Shown: positions 1 through 14,400, counted from the first letter of the stretch. The stretch is DNA of 64,000 bases from Dendrophyllia cribrosa (GCA_024195265.1 JAJLRJ010000014.1:17493959-17557958), one strand, 5' to 3'. Numbers and translations are program-made. The notes: generated by a model not told the origin, from the letters alone.

Positions 1-3000
1 GTTTGCAGTTACGATTTAAGGTAACCCGCGATAAGGATTTTAAGCGATTTCTTAGTGAAAATTATAAGTTGTCTGTTTGTTTCTGAGTTCTAATTTTTAT
101 TTTTGTGTTAGTTGTCTGCTTACCAGTGCTGAAGTTTTAAAGAATTTAATCTAAATGAAGATCAAATGTCATTTGTATAGGCTTTTTTTAACCCTCGGAC
201 GTACAAGGTGGGGGGGGGGGAAGGTTTCTCAGATTTTTTCAAGAACATTTATTGTTGGCACATGCCATCTCCAGTAACTGTTCGTTTATCCTTTTGACAC
301 ATTTTGGTAAAGTTTGGCGACAATCGCTTGCTACGGTAACAAGATATGATGTCATAAGTAGCACGAGGCCAAGCCATTTTTTAATAAAAATGCGTGTTTT
401 CCTCCTTTTTCTTTGAAAAAGAAAACCATATAAAATGCTACCAAAAGCAGCAAATTGTTTAATTGTATCATATTTTGCAACTCTAGCAAAACATATTTGC
501 AATTTGCGCATTTTCTCTATAAAGTTGAATTTTTAGTAAAAACCAAGATGACGGCCATATTATCGGCCATTTTGGAAGACGTCACGGACCCCCAGCAGCG
601 CTACAACCCATAACATTTACCTCATCTTGTAGAGCACAGCACCGGCTATCTATTCTATGTAACATATTTTCAAAATATTGTAACGCGCTTGGCGCCGCCG
701 CCGCCGACATGTAATTGCTTCGAGCTCTGATTGGTTCATTGGATTGTTTACGACTGCTGTGATTGGTCAGAGTAATTACTTCGGTTTTGGTTTTGGTTTT
801 ACCACACTCAATTGAAAACTGCTCTATGACTGTTCTGATTTCTGTTTTCTGTTAGATTTTTATCATTTTATAATGACCTCAGTTTTCAGTTATTCGTTTA
901 CAGTAAGGTTCTAGCCTCTACGGTTACAAAAAAAACCATTTATTTTATTGAAAAAAAGCATTATTTTATTGAAAAAAGAAGAACAGTTTTTAATGCTCAG
1001 TGGAAACCGTGGATTAATCCTTCGAAAGAAGTGGATGTTTCTGAAAAGTGACACCATTATTGATAAAAATAATTTTAAAATTCACTGACACAAGCTACTG
1101 TCCCTCCAAATAAAAGCCTCGTAGGTACTCCCGGGCCATTTTGCCGTAACGTTTAATATTATATTTTCTGCGTCGCACACTACTTGAGTATTAATAGAGG
1201 ATAGCTCTTTCTTTTCACGAATAAGAGTTTCAATTAAAATTCATGCATAGAATCGTAGTAACTAAGAAAGAATTTAAATTCGTTAGCTTTCCGTAAGAGT
1301 CATGATTATTTAATTTGAATAAAGCTTTTTAGGTTATGAAACGCTTTCTCAGTGGATATTGAAGGCCATTTTGTCTGATTACCGTTTTTACTTATAGATT
1401 TTTCTCTGTTTTTACAAGATGATATTTGTTTGTCAGTATGAAAGTAGAAGGTCACTGTATTTTGTTTTAGATCTTGTCACAAGTCACTTTTCTGTTAGGC
1501 ATTTTCTTTGTTTTGACCTTGACCTTGACCTTGACCTTGATAATGGCTGTTTTCAAGTTTTCGGTAAGGCATTAAAAGCTACGAATCTATTGATTTTTGG
1601 AAATTGTAGTTCATTTGTCAGTTATCCAGTTAACTAAAGGCCATTTTTTTCTTTTAGAGTTTTCAATAAGCAGGGTTTTTAATTTTAAAAAAATCGTTTA
1701 TAGTTTTTTGCTTGTCAGATTGCAGTGGTGAAATTAGAAGGCCAGGTTATGTTTTCAGTAAGGGGTTTAAGGCTATGAATACACTACTTATTGGAAATAG
1801 TAGAACATTTTGTGCTCGTAGTAAAAATCGATAAGAATAATCACAATGAAGCCCATTCTTGAAAACGATGAACTGTGAGCAATTCAGTTTTTTCTAATAT
1901 GTTATCAATAGGTGAATCTCCGAATTTTAAAATGATATAACACAATTAACTTTCCCTGGACATTTGAGCGCGACATACTAGATACTCTTCGTGTTGTGCT
2001 GTTTAAATGCTCAAACTTTTACAAAGAATGTATGGCTCATTAGCGCTTTTGCTACCCAACAATTTTGCAGTTGACAGCTGATATTTCGTTAATTAAAAAA
2101 CATGACATGCAAAAGAGCTAAAAATTGCATCGACTACTAACTAAAATCAATTCGTATTTAGCATGGTGCCTTCACGTCCAAGGCGTTTTTCGTTTCATTT
2201 AGTGGGATTTTAATTTAATATTTAATGGAAATATGGGCAAGGATTTATTAAAAAAAATTAGTTGACGTTACTTTCTTTTAATTTTTCAATTTTTCTCAAA
2301 ATGATGAGCTTTTTTCCGTTGAAAACTGACCAAAACTATTTGCGCCTGATCAAAATTATGTTGGCAAATGGCGCCGACAATTCTGCAGTTCAGTTTTTAA
2401 ACGCTTAGAACTTTTTTGGTATAAAACTTTCAAAACGTTTGGTAACTTGACAACCTTGACTTTTAAGTACTTGCTTCACTTTTGCAAATTTCTCTCGTTT
2501 GACCGCGGTTAAGCCTTCACTACGTATAAAATGTAAACAATGACGTCTGTAAAGGTTTCAAGTTCAATCCTGAATTTTTTTTAACTGCTTAATTATACGT
2601 TGCTAGCATTGAATTTCCGCGAGGATAGTCAATTTCACCGCAAAGTGCTTTAAATTTATTTTCGAGTGTTAATACTAGGCTGTTGTCAAGGACATTGCAG
2701 TTAAAACAACTCCCAGTTATTGCGGCCCCTTTTCAGTTTGCAATAAATATTGTTTGTTCTTTCTTAGCTTTCCCTGTTAGGAAGTTTGGCTATTAACGAT
2801 CAGCAATAGTTTTCACTGTCTTTCTGCCGATAAATGTTCTTCATTTTGCTTTAAGTACGTACGTTTGTTATATGTGTTGCACTGTATGCAGAACTTAAAG
2901 GCGATTAACACAATACAAAGTTTGCTTACAACAGACTCTTATGCTGCATTTACAAAGCAAAGTGCCAAAATCGTAGGTATTTCTCTGATCGATTTACGAT

Positions 3001-3230
3001 TATTTGAAAAGGTAAAATTCTCGTGTTGTTTGTAGCAGTCAAAAGCAATTTCAGTGTACTGTGAAAACGTGTCATGGACAAGGTTTTCAAGGACAGACTG
3101 AAACAAATACTCAATTTGCTCGGAAAACAACTAGACCTTTTTGCTACTATTCAGTACAATTCCTTCATTGTCAATTGCTTATTTTATTCAACTTGTTCTA
3201 ATATTTTGCATGTACAATGTTTTTCCATAG
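1..3230. other. Gene-free AT-rich stretch
   Basis: No open reading frame here resembles a protein on either strand. I see a poly-G run (about 211-220), a short TTGACC tandem array near 1517-1541, and a TTAACCCTCGG end-like motif near 187-197 that is also present near 9519. Nothing else is supported. Confidence 0.5.
1517..1541. repeat. TTGACC hexanucleotide microsatellite
   Basis: About four perfect TTGACC units in a row. Confidence 0.8.
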
Positions 3231-3655
3231 TAAACGCTGTTCAAATTTTTAAAATTTTCCCGCCAAAAGACTTAGAAAAAATACGGGCGCCCAAAATACG
3301 CATGCGCCGGTTTTTTTTAATTTTTCAAAGCTACTATTTTTAATATTCACTAGTAATATTGTATTTATAAATAATTACAAGTGAACAACAATAAAAGACT
3401 TCTTTCAGTTTTATTGCATTCTTATTTATATTGTCAATAAGTTAAGTAATGTATTTATAAATAATTAAAAGTCAACAACAATAAAAAAGTTCTTTCAGTT
3501 TTATTGTATTCTTTATTCTCTCTTTCTTATTTACTCAATAACTTAATTAATTAAGTAAAAATCATTTAACTAATTAAAAGGTGTCACAAAATTTTTCTTC
3601 CTATATATACTAAGTCTTTTGGCGGGAAAATTTGGAAAAATTTGCACAGCGTTTC
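3231..3655. mobile_element. Inverted-repeat element with internal direct repeat
   Basis: The ends are inverted copies of each other over about 45 bp (core cccgccaaaagacttag at the left, its complement ctaagtcttttggcggg at the right). Inside are two tandem copies of a 90-bp AT-rich unit starting at 3361 and 3451. No coding capacity, so a non-autonomous element. Confidence 0.75.
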
Positions 3656-3813
3656 CCCTGGTAACAATTTTGACAAAAATATAATGGGGCACCCCTCGAA
3701 AATTTTTTGATCCAAAAAATTTTCGAGGAATGTAACTTAAAATTTAAACCCGCCAAAAAAATAATTATACAACATCTCGTGCAAAAAAAATGTAACGAAC
3801 CTCACGATTTAAT

Positions 3814-4028
3814 GCTGGTTTTCACAAACGGCACAAATATAAGAAACATACTTGTTCTTCTTATGTTGTCGTCATTAGGAATTAATGCGAAATAAACATA
3901 ATCACAAGAAAAATGACCAAGTTCTTTTCTTTGTGACTATGCTTATGCCGTGTCAATTCCGCGAAGACAGCATAAGAAGAACAAGTGTGTTCATTCTTCA
4001 TATGTTTCTGTCGCCAGTGAAAACCAGC
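3814..4028. mobile_element. Short MITE-like element, 215 bp
   Basis: The left end GCTGGTTTTCAC and right end GTGAAAACCAGC are exact inverted repeats, and the complementarity continues inward (ataagaagaacaag against cttgttcttcttat). Open frames across it are by-products of the inverted repeat. Confidence 0.75.
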
Positions 4029-4317
4029 CTTAAATCTTTAAAATTCTTGCACAAGACAGTATATACATGAAGGATATTGAAAGAAACATGGCAACCTATT
4101 GAAAGAATTCGTGAAAATTGTTTGTACACTTGATAAAACGTTTTGGATAACGAAAGTCAAAGCTTAGTGAATTCATTCGATACTGGATATTTAGTTTTCG
4201 ACTTCTCATAGCTTGCCATATTACTTTTAATAACAAGACCTTTAGCTGTTGGTCAGTTTCCTTTGTAGCACAGAAAAATGACTGAAAGTACGTAGAGTAA
4301 GCACCAAAATGACTTTT

Positions 4318-4908
4318 TACTAAGTTTGGAGCAAGTGAAATAATTTAGAGTATTTCAACAAACAATTGCTTGACTCCATTTTCTTTGTAAAGATCAGTAA
4401 ACTGTGCAAAATAAAAAAAGTTTGCTAAGTTGGAGCAAGTCGTATAATTTAGGACATTCACAGACAATTGCTTGGCTCCTTTTTCTTCCTAGAGATCTTG
4501 TTGTGCACGAAGCCAATTTATCAAAATCTTTTTTTCTTAATTACTATTTGCAAAATTTGGAGCAAACTAGTGAAATAATTTAGAGTATTCAAGAAACAAT
4601 TGCTTGACTCCATTTTCTTTGTAGAGATTAGTAAACTTTGCACCAGCACAATGTTTCAAAATAATAAACGTTTGCTAAGTTTGGAGCAAGTCGTATAATT
4701 TAGAACATTCAAGAGATAATTACTTGGCTCCTTTATCTTCCTAGAGATCTTGTTGTACACGAGGCCAATTTATCACAATCTTTTTTTCTTTATCACTATT
4801 TGCTAAGTTTGGAGCAAGTCATAATTTAGAACATTCAACAGATAATTGCTTGGCTCCATTTTCTTCCTAGAGATATTGCTGTGCACAAGACCAATTTATC
4901 AAAATCAA
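4318..4908. repeat. Tandem array, about five degenerate units of roughly 125 bp in an alternating pattern
   Basis: Units share tttggagcaagt, ataatttagaacattcaa and acaattgcttggctcc. Odd units continue with ctttgtagagatcagtaaact and even units with cttcctagagatcttgttg, so the true period may be a pair of about 250 bp. Related fragments lie at about 7340-7375 and 7466-7540. Confidence 0.8.
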
Positions 4909-5679
4909 AGTAAAATGTTTCATTCTGTGCTACATCGAATGCCAACAGAAAAACGTCTTTTCCTCGACTTAAAAACTAAATTTAAGAGAGCCCATTTATA
5001 ATACCCAATGTCTGGTTTTACGTTTTACCCTAAACACGTTTCTTTTGTCAATTGAAATTTATTATAGAAACAAACATAAATGGCCTGAATCAAATCAAGG
5101 GGTTATACAGACCAGGATAATAATAAACGGAACCAAAGTAAACATAATTTGTCTTTTTATGATTGGTTCTCTATCTTTTGTCAAACTTGAGGTAAGTGAA
5201 TGTTTAATAAAATATCCGGCAGCATCAAAACAACAGAAAATTTCCTATAGACTTAAAAAAACAATTTACAATCTCATAAGTTAACGCAATGTTATTCTTT
5301 CTAAGAAATTTTGCGATTGAATTAATATTTTGCTCAGTATTTTAGTATGTCGAACTTGTTCAAACAAACAATTTACAAATTGAGATCATAGGAAAAGATG
5401 TGCCAGTAGTTTCTAGACTCAGTTGCCATTTCATTTTGCAAAAAATCTTGCTAAAATGGTTTGAAAATGACTTTGAAGGATAAACGATATTTAAAAATCC
5501 GAAACATCTTTTTCTGAGAATTTAAATTGAGTAACAAAGTAAAAAACGGTTAATGGTTTTGTTTGAAAAGTTTATGCAGTTGACTTCGAAACGTTATCTG
5601 TTGTTCTTCCTCAATGGATAGTTTTTGGTTTGTATTTTTCTTTGGTCTGTATAACAGGTCTACGTTGTAGTTCTAAAAA

Positions 5680-6240
5680 TATCTCAGTGTTGACTGACAT
5701 CTCGACAACCTGAGCGGAAATCATCTTCAGAGAGCCATGTAAATTGTAAGCTGTCATTAGTCAGTTTTGCCATGATGTCATTGGCAGTTGAGACTCAAGT
5801 CCGTGATTGGTGCGTTTCTATCCGTGCATTTATAGTGTAATTTTTGTCGGTGTGTTCTGTTGAAAAGTCGTTTGTAAGCCGCAGGTACTTGGTAGCTGTT
5901 GGCTTCGGTTCAGTGCATGGTGTTTTTTCTAAGTTAGTAGTCCGTGCTGTACGTAACGCATTCGACGGAGTCCCAGTCAATTCTGTGATAAGTGTGTAAA
6001 TGGTGTTCAGCCAGTTGCAGCATTTGATCTTGCATACCGCTTATTGTCTGTCTCTAGGTTAATCTTTGTCTTTAACATTTGTTGGTAGTTGTCGTCAAGT
6101 AGTACTTTACAATTCACATGACTCTGAAGACGACTTCTGCTCAGGTTATCGAAACGTCAGTCATTGTCAACAACAACAGTTTTTTTCAGAACTACACCAA
6201 CCCGGACGATCACACTCGACAGACTATTGATACTCCTGGG
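5680..6240 (-). mobile_element. Penelope-like retroelement remnant
   Basis: On the minus strand about 5936-5985 reads RIDWDSVECVTYSTDY before a stop, similar to the C-terminal end of Penelope-like reverse transcriptases in cnidarians (family match from memory). The flank with gaagacgacttctgctcagg near 6126 and cctgagcggaaatcatcttc near 5709 looks like the inverted boundary repeat of such elements. The reading frame is broken. Confidence 0.55.
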
Positions 6241-6417
6241 TTTAATTAACCATTTACAAGGTCAATATTGATAATATCGAAAACACCAGACATCAGGGCT
6301 TTATAAACTAAGCTCTTAAATATACTTACGATCGACAAGAGAACACAGGCACTCAATCTCAGGAAAAAGTGACCTAATGTTTTTGCTTGGGCAACTGAGA
6401 ATAATTTTCCATGGATT

Positions 6418-7088
6418 AAGGTGGCTCCCAACAGTTTCCAGCACTTTTCAAGACTTAGATTTTGATTGGTCATTATAACCACTCTTTATCAGTTGATGCT
6501 ACAATCATGATATCAAACGAATACCCAATGATTGGTGAACACGTTATCATTTTATAACACAATATGTTACTATAGCAACAATATAACGTGCTGAAAACAC
6601 CCTTCATTTTAGCTTTAAGTGTTAATAACTCAAAAATGACTTGGTGAACCCCATTTTTTATTGTCGAATTTTGATCAGCAGGATAAGATGCAACTTTTGG
6701 CAAAGTTTAAAAAATTCTGTACATGGGGTTCAGAGCCACCTTAAAATTTCGAAAAGTTAAGGTGGCTCTGAACCCCATGTACAGAATTTTTTTTAACTTA
6801 GCCGAAAGTTGCATCTTATCCTGCTGATCAAAATTCGACAATAAAAAATGGAGTTCACCAAGTCATTTTTGAGTTATTAACACTTAAAGCTAAAATTAAG
6901 GGTGTTTTCAGTACATTATACTGTTGCTATGGTAACATATTGTGTCACAAAAATGATAACAACGTGTTCACCATTCATTGGGCATTCGTTTGATACCATG
7001 ATTGTAGCATCAACTGATAAAGAGTGGTTTTAATGACCAATCAAAATCTAAGTCTTGGAAAGTGCTCGAAACTGTTGGTAGCCACCTT
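6418..7088. mobile_element. Two head-to-head copies of a 325-330 bp MITE (aaggtggctc family)
   Basis: Left copy 6418-6742 and right copy 6759-7088 are near-perfect inverted duplicates around a 16-bp spacer. Each copy carries its own aaggtggctc/gagccacctt ends. A third, more diverged copy is at 32419-32715 in intron 1 of the HEAT-repeat gene. The long open frames at 6246-6703 are inside this repeat and are not genes. Confidence 0.85.
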
Positions 7089-8428
7089 AAATAAAAAAAA
7101 GTGAAAAATAAAGAAAGCAACTTGTAAAGGCCTTTGTTCTCTTGTCAGATCAATCAGTTGATGTATGGAACGTGTGAATAATTGTAAGGAGCACTGACAG
7201 GACACAACAGACTTTGGCTAATAAAATGAAAATTAATTGAATAAAATCTGCCTTCTAAATCAAATGAAATAAATTTGAAAAGGAAAGTTTATTTATAATA
7301 GCCAATTAGACGTGTCCATTTTCATTCTAGCGATAGATCGAATTGTGCACGAGCCCAATTATCAAAATCTTTTTTTAAATTATCGTTTACTGGATTACAC
7401 CTGTACTGCAGACATTCGCGTGTATGGAAACCTTTGCGGATTATGATATATAAATAAATAAATAAATAAATAAACTAAGTTTAGAGAAAGTGATTCAATT
7501 TAGAACATTCAACAGACAATTGCTTGGCTCCATTTTGAACACAATTCCAGACTATGATTACATTGAATAATTATTGAATAAATATTTGCCCTTGCTTCTT
7601 GCCTCTTGCTTCTGGAAAACTCGCGAATTTGTGGACAAAATACAAACTTTCATTTTAAGCTTCTAGTTCATATCAAATCGTACTTCGTTTTAAAGTATAA
7701 AATTACTGAGGAAAATTCGAAATAATATTTGAAAAAGAAAGTTCTTTCTTTCCAACAATTTGATCAACTAATTTCTTGTGTACTGACAAAGTTTTCGAAA
7801 AACTGTCAGTGCCACGTTAATATAAAATCAGAATTTTGAAAAGGAAAATTATTTTATAACAGCCAATGTGACCATGGAAACAAATATTTGACGTGTGAAA
7901 ATTAGGGGTTTGCAGTTGATTAACTGTCAGTGCCACCTTAAAAATACAAACACCCACCACATCAACTGAAGTTATAACTGTAATGTTTATACCTACACGC
8001 TAAGCGATCGAACAAACAAAATCGTATTTCCCTTTTTAGTTACGTTTTGCAAACAATTCCAGTTATTACATTTTGACATTTGTTTGGCATAAAGAAATGT
8101 TCACGGGAACAAATAAAAAACACTGAAGCCGTAAACTGAATCGTCAAATTATCAACCGTATAAATCAAACGATCGCTCAACGTCCAAATGGTGGCTGATA
8201 TTAAAATTAACAAGTTATTCGTTAACTAAGACGTATGCTGATTTGACAGTTCAGACAATTACCATCCAGTAGTCAAGTTCAATATCCTCCTGGTGTTCAA
8301 TCCGCTATTCCTCTGAATCAAAACATTCAATACTAATACAAACTATTTGCCTATGTTCAGCCACCATTTGTACAAAAAATAAATGAATAAATAATGTAAA
8401 GTTCTTATCTTTGATGATTCCTCCTAAT
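7089..8428. other. Gene-free stretch downstream of the HEAT-repeat gene
   Basis: It holds fragments of the 4.3-kb array family and two short gtcagtgccac(c/g)tta motifs (about 7805 and 7927) that resemble MITE ends. I found no AATAAA on the minus strand close to the stop at 8429, so the 3' end is not located. Confidence 0.4.
7449..7475. repeat. AAAT tetranucleotide microsatellite
   Basis: Six or so AAAT units in a row. Confidence 0.8.
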
Positions 8429-11400
8429 TTATCTATTCCAGCTTGTCCCCTTGAATTTTTTCTTCATCCTCCAATTTTCCTGACGTTGATACTCTTTCAA
8501 GTTCCTGAAAATATAAATGAACAATTGATAAGATAAAATGTCTAAGTGTTGTTATTTTACAGACGACTAAGGTTGTATTTTAGGTGCATTAGACGTGGTT
8601 TTCATCAACAGTTGATGGCATATAATGAAAGAATAAACGATTTCTAACAGGAATTTCAAAATAATCAGTTTTTAACATTTGTTTCAAGGCCTTAGCTCCT
8701 CAAGTTGAACTATAAAATGTTCTATTGAAAGTGCATGCAGCTTGAACGAAATTAACCAGCCAGAGACCTTTACAAAAGAAAACCGTAACACCTTATCGCA
8801 GAGACGTCGTAAGACGAAGAGAAACTCAACGCACGTGTTTACTTCATCGAGCAAAATTTTATACTCTTTTATTAGTGAGCAAATGTAATTTATTTGCGAA
8901 GCGACTCTTACCTTCGGTTGGAGTGGTGGGACGACTTTTTCCTTGGCAGTGCGTCTTCCCGGAGTCTCCTAAGTTGCCTCCAGCACGCCAAAAAGTTTTA
9001 CAACTTGCAAGACATCTTCACACGAACGCGGCCTGCTTAATTTGCGGCGAAGGCTGCGATATTTTCATGAATATTGATTAGAAACTTGGGCCAATCGCCT
9101 GGCGACAAATACGTTGGGGCCAAAACAACGTTTGCACGCTTCTCAGTAATGAAAGCGCAAATAAAGGAAGAAAAGCACGTAATAACAAAGTTTGCATATT
9201 TTTCTTAAATAAGGAGGTACCATGCAACAGATAAGTAGACATACCAATTTTTAGTTTCTTCTTGCGTGTACCGGAGCAAGAATCACGTAAAACAAAAGAG
9301 ACAAACGACAGAAAACAATATAACTCCAAAACAAGACTAAAATACAAAACCTCACAGAAAAAGAAACACAATGTGTTCCGGTACACGCAAAAAAGACCCC
9401 AATTTTTTAAGCTGGGAGAGAAGAACATCATCTTTTTTGGATTTTGGAAGCAATGCACCTTTTGTCAAATTAACCCAAGCGCGTTTTACTTTGTAATTCG
9501 GGAGAGGAGATTTTTATTAACCCTCGGGCATACGAGAAACGAGGGTTGGATGCCACCCCTCTCTAGTTTTTTGTTTTAATTTCTTAAGCAGCTTTTCATT
9601 TGGGATGCATTTTTTTCGTTTAATTTTATTTGCTATTAATATATTGAATTCATTTCTTGTGGTAAGTATTTTTTTAATTTTAATTTTCTTTCTAACGTAC
9701 AAGATATAATGTATTATATTACAATACATGTCTTACTTATTATGCACAAGAATTTGCTTACTATCTTTACATTAGTTTACGTTACCTTAATTACAATGCA
9801 ATACATTACAATACATTAACAGTACATTGCATTTATTTGGAAAAAAGAGAGAGAAAAATAAAAGACGACAGAAGTGAACAAATAGAGGGGGACGGGGGAG
9901 GGGAGGGGTGGGAGGGGGGGATTGGTTGGTTAAAGGACCATTCTACTGAATTATACCCTGCGAGCAGAGCCTCTTTCGATCCTCCTAGAAAAATAGGAGG
10001 ATCGAAAGAGGCTCTGCTCGCAGGGTAACTGAATTAACGACAGACATTGAAATTGGAGCAACCCCATGTTTATTGTTTGTTTTGTACGTGAAAAGTCTTT
10101 CGATTTCTTGACATTTTAGGAACATTTTCGAGAACATATTAGAGTTTCTCTTATTATTGACGAGTAAAAATATGAGACTTCCAACTCAAGTAAATTAAGG
10201 CATGGGTCTCCTATCATTTCACACAAAAAGTGAGGGGATGGTCTATCTTTTGAGTCTTTATCCATAAGAACGAAAAACTTTGGCAGAATAAACAGTTTGT
10301 AAATGGAAATTAAATCACGTGATTTGTCAGGGCTATTTTTAGCTGAAAAATCTTACACACAAGATGGGAACACTTTTTACTATTTCCTGGAGTCCATCAG
10401 CTTTGTGATTTTAAGGCCACAAGGTACATTATTTCTGGGCTTGGCAACTTTAAGATAATTTAAAAGAATGGCAGGAAAAAAGAAATAACCGTTATGGGTG
10501 ACTGAGTACTAGTACAAAGTACCGTTTATTTTCAAACGTAATGAAATATTCAACAATTGCCAAGCACAGATCTTTTGTTGCTCCTCTTAGGACTTACCTG
10601 GTAGTAGTAATGTTTATTTACGGTTGTCATAAACTGTTCCCATCCAATTTGCATATCTTCTATATGCTAAAAATTGCCGCATTTACAAACTCTTCAGTAT
10701 TCCGAAGTTTTATGTTTTTATGGCTAAAGCCTCCGAAGATAGACCACCCCCTACCCTTTTTTTGAAAATAACTGTTGACCCATGGCTTATATACCTGAGC
10801 ATTAATAGTGCGTGCTGCGTAAGTAGGTCTTGGCTATTGTCAACTAACCCCAGGCAAACAGGTAGGGTCAAAAGCACATTTTATGGTTTCACTAGATGTT
10901 GAGAACCAGCCAAGATTGAACGTTCTTCCAAAAAGTTTGAACATGTTCACAATCCCAGAAAAGGTGCAATAGAAACTGTGAACTTTGTTGACAGAAAGTG
11001 CAGGTATTGGTTTATGACACACCAATTTTATGAAGGTATTTGTTTGTTGCAATTCTTCTATGAAGGAGCTTGAACTGAAAATCTTGTAATCTATAGACTA
11101 CAGCAGTCCCTCTTGCCAAGCTTAGTCCGTCGAGCGAGAAACGAAAAAACATTGGCAAGCGGAAAATGTCCGCACTCGCCCCCAGTTTTCGCGCGGCCAT
11201 TTTCCGCTCACCAATGTTTTTTCGTCTCTCGCTCGACGGACTAAGCTGGGAAAGCGGGACTGTTCGTAGTCTAGTAATCTACTTTCTCTTGCGCAACGGA
11301 TGGGCAAAAAGTAAGTTTGATTCCAATTTTCAATTTTCATCGATATTACAGTCAGTTATCCATTTTTGTTGATTTTTTTGGTGTATAAGAAATGCTTTTA

Positions 11401-14400
11401 ATAAGGCATTTGTACGTTTCACTGTAAAGGTTCGAGGTTGATAATAACTTTTGATTGATTGTTTGATAATAGCTTTTGGTTGATTGTTTGAGTTTGTTGT
11501 GACTTGAGACGGAATAACTTTTTTCAAATTTTGTATTGCGGAGATAACACCGTGATAGGTGAAAAAGGGGCGTTGATCTTGCAGTAAATTTCTTTGGTAT
11601 CCGCACTTTTCCACTCTATTGATTTTGAAATTAATTTTGGATCAGTAGAGCTGTTTTCTGAAAATTAAAATACCCAGCATAGCGGATTCCATGTCGGGTA
11701 TACAAATAAATGACGTTATATGACGTCATCATCGACACATGCGAATTATTCTGTAAATGAGTATAAAATGGGCTTCTTATTAAACTAAAAGATAAAACGA
11801 GGTTAAGACATCGTAACACAGAAACAAGCCAAGGGATCTAAAAGTGGAGTTCAAGGGGACATCGGCAGGTGAATTTTTCCCTGCCCTTGGATATGACCGA
11901 TTCCTTATGTTGTTACTTGATGTCAGTTTGGAAATTAAATTATTTGAATATTTTCTGAACTGAATAATTAATCAAAGGGCTCTGAGAGCCATCTCGTTGA
12001 TAAGAAAAAAGGTAAGGTTAATTTTAGAGGTCGCAAAAACCAAATTTAAGCGGCTACTACTTTTCTTGTAACAAAGCAAAGAAACTCTAGCCCTATTATT
12101 TTTCGAGCCAGCAAACAGATGACGGCATAAATAAACATTCTAAAGACGTAAGAGCTAAACTCTGAGGGCCGGTTATTTAAACGAAGTCTAACTTGGACCG
12201 CGGTTTAAGAAAATTAATGGACCTCCCTATCTGTGTATAAGTTGGTTATTTTAAGGAGATAAACGTTTTTCTAGTCTGTGCTATATGCCTTTTTGGCATT
12301 GTTTTCAGTGAATAGAGTTTAAATATTAGGGTTAGACCGCGGTTTTGTTAAACACCGTCTAAACTTTGTTTAGATAACAGGCCCTGAAGGTCTAGTACTC
12401 AACACCACGAAACCCACAGGATTCATTTCAGACCTGTCAACATAGTCCCTAACAGTGCCAATGTCTTTGAATCGAGTCACTGAAATGACTTGTTGGAATG
12501 CTTGGTTTGTCATTCAATTCACGGCAAACACAATTTGACTTGTAAACGAACGCAATTATAGAGTAAATTTCACCAAATTAAAACTTTCTACATTTGCACA
12601 AAATGATAAACTTAAGTTAGCTAAGTCAGCAAAATCACGACTTCTCTTGCATACTATTGCATAATCCCCCCTCCCCCGGAAAAAGTTTACGACTGAGAGA
12701 CATCGATTGACTAATTTGCATATCTGTACCCGTAAACTAAATCTCGTTTACGCTTGCGCATTAACGAGATAAAAAAGAGAAAAATTGTCGATCCGAAAAA
12801 TCTCACAAGTGACTCTTAGAAATCCAACATGTTACCGATTTACGCGAACGATAAAAAAAAATTACGTGTATGCCTAGTTCTAGAAGCGAGTTAAACGAAA
12901 CATAAATGGACTGACATGTATATATAGAATGGAATGAACTACCCACGGAAATACGCCATGCCAAGTCTATTTTAACTTTTAAGAAACTGCTTAAAACTTT
13001 TTTATTCAAAAAAGCATTTTATTTTAATTAGCATTAAGTATTAGTTATATGTACAATAATTATTGTAATGTCAGCTAGCGTTATATTGCAAGTAATTTTA
13101 ATTTTTATTACTGTTATGCGCAGGTGAGCATTTAGGTATTAAACCTGCGCACTATAAATGTTAAATACATTGTTTAAATATTATTATTATTTGTTCTAAA
13201 AGCGTGTTAGGCGTAAAAACAAGAATCATTGACGGATGTAAAAGCTTTTTAAGATCCTTTATGTAAAAAGCGTGCAACGTCTGATCCTTCGCCGGCGAAC
13301 GATCATCATGATAGCGCGGAATGTTAAAAGGTCTTTACGAGAGCTTCTCAAACTCATTAATAATTCATGAAGAAAATACAAAGGAAATTAATGTTTAATG
13401 AGTGTTTGGAAATCAGATGAAACACTCCTCATTTTTGCATCCTTAATTTCTCCTTCTAAAATCATTTTGTTTGAGAAGTAATATCAAACATTCGACACAG
13501 TATTTCATCACAAGATCAAACACCTCGAAGTTCGTCAAAAATACTCCGCTGCGCGTCGTATTTTCAACTCTCTTCTCAGTGTTTGATCTTGTGATGAAAC
13601 ACTGTGTCTCATGTTTGATATATTACTTACCATCAGGCTCTGCTATTATTTTGTGCGCGAGTATAAATGTGGCTTCTAAACAAAAACAAGATTCTGCAAC
13701 TAAACTAAGGATCCCTTCGTCTAGCTTTTCAAATCCGGTTTTGCGTTTTAACAAAATTTCTTTCACAAACCAACAAGAGATACAATAATGATCCCTCGTG
13801 GAAATTTCTAATTGTCCTGATGACATGCATTTTTCGGATCGACAATTCTCTTTTTCGGGTCGACAATAATCTTCTCTATTCGTGCGACTCGTACGAATCG
13901 ACAACTTTGCAGCAGGGCCTAACCGACGCAAACATGTTAGACAACTGCTTGATAAAATACCCTTTATAGCTTTATATCGGCTTTATATCGGTCTTGCATT
14001 TAGTTTTAACTTTTAAGTGTCCCTAATGAGATGCATTTTTCGGATAGACAATTCTCTTTTTCGGGTCGTAACAAGTGGTCCATCCGCACAGATTAAAAAT
14101 CGTCTTTTTCGGGTCGTATCAAGTCTAGAGTATTGGACAACCCTCAATTAGTTGCACCTTAGACAACTGTGACGATGAGCTATCAAGTTGGTCAACGGTA
14201 ACACTTGTGTAAAACTATCAAAGTGTCACATGGAAGCTGATATTTCTACAAAACTCTACAAAATTTTACTCATTGTTTAAAATTCCCGAGACTTTCTAAA
14301 ATTCTTTTCGGTGTCTAAAATTCTCAAAAAAAAAAAAAATCCGGAATTTTGTATCTAAGCATAATATATTCTCCCATCCACCCCAGCCTACAGCTGTAGC

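Noticed and set aside
6246..6703. Two open frames on the minus strand
   Set aside because: They lie inside the inverted MITE pair, and the related copy at 32419 does not keep them.
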